Origin: Endozoicomonas euniceicola | Lineage (GTDB): Bacteria > Pseudomonadota > Gammaproteobacteria > Pseudomonadales > Endozoicomonadaceae | Direction of reading: 5' to 3' | Assembly: GCF_025562755.1 (NCBI RefSeq) | Contig: NZ_CP103300.1 | Span: forward strand, 2,615,001 to 2,679,000 | DNA length: 64,000 bases | Shown here: positions 44,550 to 51,936 of the stretch, piece after piece | How the letters are laid out: each line of letters starts with the position of its first letter | Numbering within the stretch: the stretch's first letter is position 1 | Translations under genes and position numbers: made by a program | The notes under the pieces: generated by a model | The model's database searches: none | What the model was told of the DNA's origin: nothing | What the model saw: only the letters and a program-made list of their open reading frames with translations

Positions 44550-45169
44550 TATTGACTACACCTTGTCCGGGTCATAGACGCTGCGGACATAAAGCAAAAG
44601 TCTGACAAGCAACACCTAACCGTCATTGCTTGCGACAGACCTGCCTGATACGGCTTAGCACTCTGGTCTTAACACTTCTGGTTAAAACCAGCTGCCGATC
44701 AAATTCAACCGGTCTAAATAGGCAGTATCAGGAAAAAATGGGGGAACTGTATCCAACAAATGATACAGGTTCGGCAAAACAATGTTTATCCGCATAAATG
44801 CGGCTCCTTACCAGGAGCTTGTCCGAGAATAGACAGCCCTACCGGCAACTACTCCTGCATTGCTCTAACTCCGGCATCCATGCCGTCGTTCGGCGGCAGC
44901 GAATTGGTCTGAAAATTCACTTTTGCTCATCAAATAGCTCGCTATTCTCCTCACAAAACCAAATTTTTATCTTCAATTTTCTGCCATCCTCGCTTCGGCA
45001 CTATTCTCGGTCAGGTTCCTAAACAGCCATAAGCAAAAGTAAATAATAAAAAGTATTTACCTCTAAAATCACTCATGAACATCAATAGGCTCACCCAGCG
45101 CTATACATGGAGCCTGACGGCGAATAAAATGCACAGCCATTAACCAATATGGAACAGGTTGAATAGCCA
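44550..45169. other. crc-pyrE intergenic region with a palindromic element
   Basis: No gene is supported. The right half is a palindromic MITE-like element (44813-45020). The left half has no obvious structure. The pyrE promoter must lie at about 45020-45150, but no strong -10/-35 pair was identified. Confidence 0.5.
44813..45020. repeat. MITE-like palindromic element
   Basis: The ends are imperfect inverted repeats of 20 bp: AGGAGCTTGTCCGAGAATAG at 44813-44832 and CTATTCTCGGTCAGGTTCCT at 45001-45020. The last 10 bases next to the core are perfectly complementary. The 208-bp unit contains an inner hairpin around GGCATCCATGCC and no transposase. No target duplication was identified. Confidence 0.55.
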
Positions 45170-45814
45170 ATGTTTGATTACCAGAGAGAATTTATCGAGT
45201 TTGCCCTGCAACAGGAAGTTATTCGATTTGGTGAATTTACACTTAAGTCCGGTCGTAAGTCCCCTTATTTTTTTAATGCCGGTCTTTTCAAAACCGGAGA
45301 AGCCATGAGCAAGCTGGGCAAGTTCTATGCTCAGGCACTGGTTAATTCCGGAATCGAATTCGATATTCTGTTTGGACCCGCCTATAAAGGCATTCCGTTG
45401 GCAACCGCTACAGCGGTGGCATTGTCTGAACAGCATGGGCGTAACGTCCCCTGGTGCTTCAACCGCAAGGAAGTGAAGGATCACGGCGAAGGCGGCAATA
45501 TTGTAGGTGCATCTCTGGAAGGCCGCGCGATCATTGTCGATGACGTCATCAGTGCAGGAACTGCTGTCCGTGAAGTCATGCAGATCATTGAGCCTTCTGA
45601 TGCCAAACCTGCCGCTGTAATGATAGCACTGGATCGTCAGGAAAAAGGTCAGGGTGAGCTGTCAGCGATTCAGGAAGTGGAGCGTGACTTTGATATTCCG
45701 GTCATCAGCATCATTAAACTGAAAGACCTGCTGAGCTATGTCGAAGATGAGGAAGCGTTCAGGCAGTTCGCGCCGGCCATTCGCGCTTATCGTGAACAGT
45801 ACGGCGTCGAATAA
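45170..45814 (+). CDS. pyrE: Orotate phosphoribosyltransferase
   Basis: PyrE joins orotate and PRPP to form orotidine 5-prime-phosphate in pyrimidine synthesis. The 214-aa protein shows FTLKSGRKSPYFFNAGLF near the N-terminus, FDILFGPAYKGIPLA, and the PRPP loop AIIVDDVISAGTAVREV. FNRKEVKDHGEGGNIVG is the flexible catalytic loop with Lys and His. The start ATG at 45170 has a weak ribosome site. A strong intrinsic terminator follows. It is divergent from crc. Confidence 0.97.
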   Translation: MFDYQREFIEFALQQEVIRFGEFTLKSGRKSPYFFNAGLFKTGEAMSKLGKFYAQALVNSGIEFDILFGPAYKGIPLATATAVALSEQHGRNVPWCFNRKEVKDHGEGGNIVGASLEGRAIIVDDVISAGTAVREVMQIIEPSDAKPAAVMIALDRQEKGQGELSAIQEVERDFDIPVISIIKLKDLLSYVEDEEAFRQFAPAIRAYREQYGVE

Positions 45815-45828
45815 ACGACACTGTTTTT

Positions 45829-45862
45829 AAGGCTTCCCGTACGACACAGGAAGCCTTTTTTT
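45829..45862 (+). terminator. Rho-independent terminator of pyrE
   Basis: AAGGCTTCC at 45829-45837 pairs perfectly with GGAAGCCTT at 45849-45857 and runs into seven T residues. It starts 15 bases after the pyrE stop codon. Confidence 0.92.
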
Positions 45863-45868
45863 GCTGTT

Positions 45869-46039
45869 TAAGGGAAGCAGCAGAACATAATATACCGCTG
45901 TTGGCTGTTGGCTGTTGGCTGTTGGCTGTTGGCTGTTGGCTGTTGGCTGTTGGCTTTTGGCTTTTGGCGGTTGGCTGTATGAGCAGCTAATAGCCAAAAG
46001 CCAACAGCCCGGTAAGTTATTGAATGCTGCGCCCCTAAG
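45869..46039 (-). repeat. Dispersed element copy B with 7-bp repeat core
   Basis: This is the inverted second copy of the element at 25065-25207. On the plus strand the core has eight CTGTTGG heptads, two CTTTTGG heptads and one CGGTTGG. Outside the core both copies agree base for base, including the palindromic arms. It lies between the pyrE terminator and the 3-prime end of the amylase gene. Confidence 0.9.
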
Positions 46040-46042
46040 TAC

Positions 46043-48124
46043 TTACTGACAGCGACCTATGTACATACTTCCGGATCGCCCGTCAGGGTCAATTCTGAAA
46101 CTGTAGACATATTCGCCGGGTTCAGGAATAACAACGCTGGACTCTGTGCCATAGCCCGATGCCGGTGCCATGTCCTGTATAACCCCCAACTGTACGGGTG
46201 CCGAACCTTTCACCGCCATTTCCGGACTCCACCCTGAGCTGGCAAACTTGAATGAAAAAGCGGTAGAAACCGGTTCATTCACCACCACCTGATACAGGTT
46301 ATCCCCCTTAAAACGGAATTTTTGACTATCCGGAGTCGCCATGAAATTGTTGCCACCCCGGTAGCTGCCCCGTATCCACATATCTTTACCCAGAGGCCCT
46401 GCGCCTGTGGCATCCGGAATATCACAACGAGCCATATCGTCTGTTATAGTCGACACTTGCCCGCTATCAGTCTGGACTTCAGTGGCTGCTTCGATATTCA
46501 GGAAGCGACTTTCAAGCCCTTGCAGTCGAACACTATAAACATCCTGCTCAACCGCAATGACGGTTCCGTCCATAAGGTCAGTCAGAGAGCCTTCACTGCC
46601 GATAGCAGAACCATGAATCCGCAGCAACACATCCTCAGGACTGACATTGACCAGATACAAAACATGATCGTCGTCTAAATCCTTGCGATCAATGTAAATC
46701 CGGTTGTCTGAGTAAATGTGAGTTCTGGCACCTTTGGACAACGACGGGTGCTGATCACGCAATTGCATCAGCTGGTTGAAATAATGCCGTAAACCGGCTT
46801 CATCCTGAGACAATTCAGACACTTCAGTTTGCCCCGAGATTCGACCAACATGGTCGTCGCACAACCCTCTCATGGCACAGGTATCGCCTGAAACCGGCTG
46901 GCTGAAACCTTCCGTGCGCGCGCCGATTTCGTCGTTATACAACCACGTAAGTGGACCGGAATAAGCCGCCATAAAGCTCATGGCAGCACGATGCCTGGCC
47001 CAGTAATCTTCGGAACCATAGTCTGCCAGTCTGGCGCGCTTGAGCAGGTTACCAAAACGGGGAACATCGTGGGTGCTGAGCATCAGGTTCGGCATCGCAT
47101 GATCAGGGTAATTGACAGACTTAGCCATGGCATTGGCAAGGTGGGTAGCCGGACGACCATGGTTACCTTCCTTGTCACTGCCAAAGGTTTGTACGACAGC
47201 GGTTCTTACAGGAAAGTCAAACGCTGAATGGAGGGCAGGAGCCTCTTCAGTACCATAACCGGTTTCTGCAATGTAACCGGCATCGTTCCAGATTTCTCCC
47301 ACCATGTAACCTAAAGGATGAACGGTTTCACCCAGGTCGTTTTCATAGGTGACGGCCTGTGACGCCTCCTCAACCGCAGTTCGAAGTTCCGGCCAGAACG
47401 CCACAGGCACCTGGTAGGCCTGATCCAGGCGCCAGCCATCAATCTTCAGCTCTTTGATCCAATAAGTCGCTACTTCCTTAAAGAAATCCAGATCCTCAGG
47501 ATAAATCGCCTCACGTCCAACACCGGCCTGAGGTTTACCACCCTCAGATAACGTCAGACCCGAAGGGGAAGGGTAGTTGTTTGCATTGTTTTTGAAGTGT
47601 CCGAACACTCCGTCAAAGAAAACGTACAACCCTCTGCTATGGGCTTCCTCAACTAATGTGCGGGCATCGTCCATGGAACCAAAACGAGGATCAATCGCAA
47701 AGAAGTTACTGGCGAAATAACCCGTTGCATCCAGCTTGTCAGCCCAGACATTCTGATCAGCCATTGGTGCGCTGTGGAAAATCGGTGTTAGCCAGATGGC
47801 GTTAAAGCCCGATGCTTTGATGTAATCAAGGGATTGAGTGACGCCCACCAGGTCTCCATGATGATGGCTGGTGCCATAACCATCGCCAAACCCTGTTGCC
47901 GGGTCACCATCGACAAACGCTTCGGTCATGATATGGAAAATACGCAGGTCACAAAGCTCTGAACCCTTTTTGCTGTTACAGGTTAACCGGCTCTCCTGTT
48001 CACCCAGTGCAGCGGTTATCTCAACCTGGTCGTTTACCTGACCATCTTCTGTTGCTTTATCTGGAATAGAAACGCAACTGGCCAGCAATACGCTGATACT
48101 TACAGCCAGCAGAGACTTCTTCAT
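46043..48124 (-). CDS. GH13 alpha-amylase family lipoprotein
   Basis: The 693-aa enzyme is expected to cleave alpha-glucans at the cell surface or in the periplasm. The signal peptide ends in the lipobox LLASC, so it is a lipoprotein. The GH13 regions are visible: FFDGVFGH (region I), DGWRLDQAY with the nucleophile Asp (region II), MVGEIW with the acid Glu (region III) and LSTHDVPRFGN with the transition-state Asp (region IV). A C-terminal beta domain of about 130 residues (GKDMWIRGSYRGGNNFMA onward) looks like a starch-binding or X-type module. It is transcribed toward pyrE and stands alone. Confidence 0.92.
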   Translation of the reverse strand: MKKSLLAVSISVLLASCVSIPDKATEDGQVNDQVEITAALGEQESRLTCNSKKGSELCDLRIFHIMTEAFVDGDPATGFGDGYGTSHHHGDLVGVTQSLDYIKASGFNAIWLTPIFHSAPMADQNVWADKLDATGYFASNFFAIDPRFGSMDDARTLVEEAHSRGLYVFFDGVFGHFKNNANNYPSPSGLTLSEGGKPQAGVGREAIYPEDLDFFKEVATYWIKELKIDGWRLDQAYQVPVAFWPELRTAVEEASQAVTYENDLGETVHPLGYMVGEIWNDAGYIAETGYGTEEAPALHSAFDFPVRTAVVQTFGSDKEGNHGRPATHLANAMAKSVNYPDHAMPNLMLSTHDVPRFGNLLKRARLADYGSEDYWARHRAAMSFMAAYSGPLTWLYNDEIGARTEGFSQPVSGDTCAMRGLCDDHVGRISGQTEVSELSQDEAGLRHYFNQLMQLRDQHPSLSKGARTHIYSDNRIYIDRKDLDDDHVLYLVNVSPEDVLLRIHGSAIGSEGSLTDLMDGTVIAVEQDVYSVRLQGLESRFLNIEAATEVQTDSGQVSTITDDMARCDIPDATGAGPLGKDMWIRGSYRGGNNFMATPDSQKFRFKGDNLYQVVVNEPVSTAFSFKFASSGWSPEMAVKGSAPVQLGVIQDMAPASGYGTESSVVIPEPGEYVYSFRIDPDGRSGSMYIGRCQ

Positions 48125-48222
48125 ACACTTCCCCCTGATTATTTTATTTCGTGCCGTATTATCGGGGGGAATGATCAGGGGCTCGATATGTAAAGGTTTT
48201 CAGCTGTGTTCGCTTTTCGTTT

Positions 48223-48283
48223 CCCGTTGCCCGCTGCTGGGGATATGAACAGCGGGAAACGGGCAGCTAACAGCTAACAGCAA
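48223..48283. repeat. Long hairpin followed by CAGCTAA heptads
   Basis: CCCGTTGCCCGCTG at 48223-48236 pairs with CAGCGGGAAACGGG at 48250-48263 with one mismatch. It is followed by GCAGCTAACAGCTAACAGC, two and a half heptads similar in style to the 25-kb/45-kb element. It lies between slmA (3-prime end) and the amylase start and could terminate slmA transcription. Confidence 0.6.
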
Positions 48284-48291
48284 AATGTCGT

Positions 48292-48882
48292 TTATCGAAA
48301 GACGACGATCGACGCATCCTGCCACTGATCCAACCACAGCTCGGTAGGCTTGCGTTTAAATTCGCTGCGTACAAACTGGCTGATGCGTCCTTCGGCCAGT
48401 GCCAGAATCATGTTGGAGGTAGTGCCAACGGTTGACCGGGTACGCAGGCTTTCATTGAGCTCCGCTTCACGCAAAATCTGTTTGATCTGGGTTTCCAGCC
48501 GGTCAAACAACTGAATCATCCGATGACGCAGACGGTCTGGCTCACCCGCCAGAGCATCACCATTGATGATTCGGGTCAGTCCCGGATTGCGTTCGCAGAA
48601 CGTTAACAACAAGGTCAGAATTTTTTCACAGCGCTTCAGGCCTTCCGGCTCATCGTCCATAATCAACGCAATGCGGGAAAACAGGGTTTCCTCTATAAAC
48701 TCGATCAGCCCCTCAAACATTTTCGCCTTACTGGGAAAATGCCGGTAAAGGGCCGCTTCTGATACGCCGACTTCCTTAGCCAGGGCAGAAGTAGTGATTC
48801 GAACTCCCGGTGATGTTTCCAGCATATGTGCCAGAGATTGCAGGATTTGATCTTTGCGAGAAATTTTTTGTGGTTTAACCAT
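48292..48882 (-). CDS. slmA: Nucleoid occlusion factor SlmA
   Basis: SlmA is a TetR-fold DNA-binding protein that blocks FtsZ ring assembly over the nucleoid. The 196-aa protein shows RITTSALAKEVGVSEAALYRHFPSKAKMFEGLIEFIE, the signature helix-turn-helix, and the FtsZ-binding region NPGLTRIINGDALAGEPDRLRHRM. Its start lies inside the end of argB, overlapping by eight bases, so the two are translationally linked. Position next to dut and coaBC is the conserved gammaproteobacterial order. Confidence 0.95.
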   Translation of the reverse strand: MVKPQKISRKDQILQSLAHMLETSPGVRITTSALAKEVGVSEAALYRHFPSKAKMFEGLIEFIEETLFSRIALIMDDEPEGLKRCEKILTLLLTFCERNPGLTRIINGDALAGEPDRLRHRMIQLFDRLETQIKQILREAELNESLRTRSTVGTTSNMILALAEGRISQFVRSEFKRKPTELWLDQWQDASIVVFR

Positions 48883-49813
48883 TACAGCCAGATACCGTCT
48901 CCACGTGTTCTCCGGTAATCAGGGTGCCAACGCCCTGATCGGTTAACAGTTCCAGCAGCAATGCATGGGGCACTCGCCCGTCAATGATCAGTGCTGTGTT
49001 AACCCCATTACCGACAGCGCTCAGGGCGCACTGAATTTTGGGCAACATGCCACCATAAATGGTGCCATCATTAATCAGGGCCTGAACCTGTTCTGCATTC
49101 AGACCGGTTAACAACTCGCCATCCTTGCTCAGCAATCCCTGGGTGTTGGTCAGTAGCAGTAGCTTTTCTGCCTTCAGGGCTTCGGCCAGCTTACCTGCCA
49201 CCAAATCGGCATTGATATTGTACGAGACACCGGCATCATCGACCCCAATGGGCGCAATGACAGGAATGAAGTCAGAGTGTTGCAGCATCTCGACAATGCT
49301 GGTGTCAACAGACTCCACTTCACCCACCTGTCCTATATCAATGATTTCAGGTACTGTCATTTCCGGAGTTTTATGGGTCACTTTCAGACGCTTTGCCCGA
49401 ATAAACCGACCGTCTTTCCCGGTAATGCCGACAGCCCGGCCTCCATTACTGTTGATCAGGGAAACAATTTCCTTGTTGACCAGTCCGCCAAGCACCATCT
49501 GAACAACGTCCATTGTGCTGGAGTCAGTCACTCGCATGCCCTGAACAAACCGGCTTTCCAGGTTCAGTCGATTCAGCATTTCACCAATCTGCGGACCACC
49601 GCCATGCACCACCACCGGGTTAATACCAACGGCTTTCAGCAACACCACACTGCGGGCAAAGCTGCGCTTCAGCTCATCGTTTTCCATGGCATTGCCGCCG
49701 TATTTAACGACAATGGTTTTGCCAGCATACTGCTGGAGGTAAGGCAGCGCTTCGGTCAGCACCAGCGCCCTGTCCTGAAAATTTACTTTTTCTGTCATCG
49801 TTGCCGGGGGCAT
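48875..49813 (-). CDS. argB: Acetylglutamate kinase
   Basis: ArgB phosphorylates N-acetyl-L-glutamate in arginine synthesis. From ATG 49813 (AAGGAA upstream) the protein has 312 aa; an ATG at 49798 is an alternative. TIVVKYGGNAM is the phosphate-binding start with the catalytic Lys, VVHGGGPQIGEMLNRL the glycine-rich loop, and VQGMRVTDSSTMDVVQMVLGG the acetylglutamate site. NINADLVAGKLAEAL and GGMLPKIQCALSAV complete the pattern. The argB-dut-coaBC neighbourhood is the Pseudomonas order. Confidence 0.96.
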   Translation of the reverse strand: MPPATMTEKVNFQDRALVLTEALPYLQQYAGKTIVVKYGGNAMENDELKRSFARSVVLLKAVGINPVVVHGGGPQIGEMLNRLNLESRFVQGMRVTDSSTMDVVQMVLGGLVNKEIVSLINSNGGRAVGITGKDGRFIRAKRLKVTHKTPEMTVPEIIDIGQVGEVESVDTSIVEMLQHSDFIPVIAPIGVDDAGVSYNINADLVAGKLAEALKAEKLLLLTNTQGLLSKDGELLTGLNAEQVQALINDGTIYGGMLPKIQCALSAVGNGVNTALIIDGRVPHALLLELLTDQGVGTLITGEHVETVSGCNG

Positions 49814-49952
49814 GGTCGCCTGTTCCTTATGACTGCTTATTGTCTGAATCACCAGTCAAAATGAACAGCTACTTTAATTCATTTCAACTGGAATAGTACA
49901 CGGCCTGAAGTCAATATTATTCAACTGAACATATATAAAGATTTATTTTTGA

Positions 49953-50408
49953 TCAGTGCTTGCCGGTATGCCCAAACCCACCTGTACCCCGGTCACTTTC
50001 TTCAAAGCTGTCAACAATATCCAGCTCAGCCTGAACCACGGGCACCAGTACCAGCTGGGCAATACGCTCGCCCGGCTCAACAGTAAAGGTGGTATTGCCC
50101 CGGTTCCAGCAGGATACCATCAGCTGACCCTGATAGTCGGAGTCAATCAGCCCGACCAGGTTGCCCAGAACAACGCCATGTTTGTGGCCCAGCCCGGAGC
50201 GAGGCAGAATCATAGCAGCCAGGGAAGAGTCTTCAATATGAATAGCCATTCCGGTCGGTAACAGTTCCGTCTGTCCGGGCTCCAGAGTCAGTGCTTCATT
50301 GATGCACGCACGCAGGTCGATACCCGCAGAACCATCGGTGGCATGGGCTGGCATTGGGAACTCATTACCCAGGCGGTTATCCAGAATACGGGTCTTGATG
50401 GTTCTCAT
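49953..50408 (-). CDS. dut: dUTP diphosphatase
   Basis: Dut hydrolyses dUTP to dUMP, keeping uracil out of DNA. From ATG 50408 (AGGAA upstream) the protein has 151 aa, the E. coli length. The five motifs are present: DGSAGIDLRAC (I), LPRSGLGHKHGVVLGN (II), GLIDSDYQGQLMVSCWN (III), PGERIAQLVLVPV (IV) and RGTGGFGHTG (V). The ATG overlaps the coaBC stop by the ATGA arrangement, giving translational coupling. Confidence 0.97.
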   Translation of the reverse strand: MRTIKTRILDNRLGNEFPMPAHATDGSAGIDLRACINEALTLEPGQTELLPTGMAIHIEDSSLAAMILPRSGLGHKHGVVLGNLVGLIDSDYQGQLMVSCWNRGNTTFTVEPGERIAQLVLVPVVQAELDIVDSFEESDRGTGGFGHTGKH

Positions 50409-51634
50409 TGTTCCTGATCTCTTTTCCATTGGTGATAGCCACGAGAGGCAACACTCAAAATTTTACGGGCCAATACTTTCTTGGAAGCTCTTGGGAGGGT
50501 TTTCTGCAAGCCTTCAGCCAGTATGGTGACTTCATTCACGTCACTGGAAAAACCAATGCTTTTATCGGAAACATCATTGGCGACAATCATGTTCATCCCT
50601 TTCTTCTGCATCTTGTTGGCCGCATACTCAATGACATTACGGGTTTCAGCGGCAAAGCCAATCACAAAAGGCGCACTGTCCAACGCGGCGACAGAAGCAG
50701 CGATATCCGGATTTCGCACCAGCTTGAGCTCCAGAATTTCTTCTGTATTATTGGGGTCTTTCTTGATCTTGTCTTTCAGAATCTCAACCGGACGATAATC
50801 GCTTACCGCTGCGCAACCAATAAAAATATCTACGCCTTCAATATTCTCCTGAACGGCATCATGCATCTGCTGAGCGCTGACAACATCAATAGTCTTTACC
50901 CGGCCTGGCTTCTCTATATTCACGGGGCCACTCACCAGTGTCACCCGGGCACCGGCTTCTACTGCGGCTTCTGCCAGCGCGTAAGCCATTTTTCCAGAGC
51001 TGTGATTGGAGATATATCGTACCGGGTCAATGTCTTCACGGGTTGGCCCTGCCGTGATCAATACACTCCGCCCCGTGAAAATATCATGCTTAAACATTTC
51101 TGCGGTATGCAGGGTGATCAATTCAGGGTCCAGCATACGACCGGGACCAATATCACCACAGGCCTGACTGCCATCGGCCGGACCAAATATTTTCAGCCCT
51201 TTTTCCGCCAGCTTGCCAATATTTTCCTGGGTGGTGACATCACGCCACATGCCCTGATTCATAGCGGGTGCCAGACAAATTGGCGCTGCCGTTGCCAGGC
51301 ACAGTGTTGTCAGCAAATCATTAGCCTGACCGCCTGCAAGACGTGCAATAAAATTAGCCGTAGCCGGTGCCACAAGAACAATATCCGCCCATTTTGCCAG
51401 CTCAATATGTCCCATGGCAGCCTCTGCGTCGGTATCGAGCAGATCAAGGTGTACCGGGTTATGGGAAAGAGCCTGGAGTGTCAGCGGGGTGATAAACTCG
51501 CAGGCTGATTTTGTCATCACAACCCTGACATCGGCTCCCAGCTTACAGAGCGATCGTATCAGTTCAGCACTTTTATAGGCGGCAATCCCACCGGTCACGC
51601 CGAGGACAACCCGTTTATTGCATAAGCGTTGCAT
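50405..51634 (-). CDS. coaBC: Bifunctional PPC synthetase/decarboxylase CoaBC
   Basis: CoaBC joins cysteine to phosphopantothenate and decarboxylates the product, in coenzyme A synthesis. The 409-aa protein has the flavin domain (LGVTGGIAAYKSAELIRSL, PAMNQGM, GDIGPGRM) and the C-terminal synthetase domain (ITAGPTREDIDPVRYISNHSSGKMA, and IVANDVSDKSIGFSSDVNEV). All motifs are intact. It is first in the coaBC-dut unit. In relatives radC is the divergent neighbour; here a 3.4-kb secreted-protein gene is inserted between them. Confidence 0.97.
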   Translation of the reverse strand: MQRLCNKRVVLGVTGGIAAYKSAELIRSLCKLGADVRVVMTKSACEFITPLTLQALSHNPVHLDLLDTDAEAAMGHIELAKWADIVLVAPATANFIARLAGGQANDLLTTLCLATAAPICLAPAMNQGMWRDVTTQENIGKLAEKGLKIFGPADGSQACGDIGPGRMLDPELITLHTAEMFKHDIFTGRSVLITAGPTREDIDPVRYISNHSSGKMAYALAEAAVEAGARVTLVSGPVNIEKPGRVKTIDVVSAQQMHDAVQENIEGVDIFIGCAAVSDYRPVEILKDKIKKDPNNTEEILELKLVRNPDIAASVAALDSAPFVIGFAAETRNVIEYAANKMQKKGMNMIVANDVSDKSIGFSSDVNEVTILAEGLQKTLPRASKKVLARKILSVASRGYHQWKRDQEQ

Positions 51635-51936
51635 GGAGGTTCCTGAAAAGTTAGTACAGAATATTGGCCGCGTTATTTTGGCTGAAATAATCGAAAGATA
51701 ACAGTCGTTATCCTACTTTGTATTCTCTCCTCGCAGACAAAAGATGGCATCTCATGAACTGTACGTAACAAAAATCATCTATTTTGGGTCGAACGGATTC
51801 TAAACTAGATATTTTGCTTTGGCAGCGCTTGCAACATGCTCTGAACAACAAAACCAGACATAGAAAAAACGCTAAAAGAAGCAATAAGAATATTGTTAAA
51901 AGACTCAAACAAAAAATGCTTAAATGGTAAAAAAAT
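51635..51936. other. Intergenic region upstream of coaBC and the 1126-aa gene
   Basis: This 302-base spacer lies between divergent starts. A GATAAC/GTTATC dyad is near 51696-51711, and the sequence becomes AT-rich toward 51936. A weak 66-codon ORF on the minus strand occupies the middle. Promoters for both genes must be here, but no clear pair of boxes was identified. Confidence 0.4.
51708..51908 (-). CDS. Weak 66-aa ORF, possible small membrane protein
   Basis: The frame starts with TTG at 51908 and has no Shine-Dalgarno sequence. The peptide would have one hydrophobic segment (LLTIFLLLLLAFFLCLVLLF) followed by a basic CCKRC motif. Hydrophobic small proteins can be real, but nothing else supports this one. 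Confidence 0.2.
   Translation of the reverse strand: MSLLTIFLLLLLAFFLCLVLLFRACCKRCQSKISSLESVRPKIDDFCYVQFMRCHLLSARREYKVG

Noticed and set aside
43689..44555. Long plus-strand open frame of 288 codons
   Set aside because: It lies opposite crc, which has clear family motifs; the plus-strand product has none.
44798..45022. 74-codon frame inside the palindromic element
   Set aside because: It coincides with the MITE-like unit and has no independent support.
45895..45980. Coding repeat (heptad Trp/Leu-rich peptide)
   Set aside because: No start codon, ribosome site or conserved frame; the copy at 25 kb has a different heptad composition.
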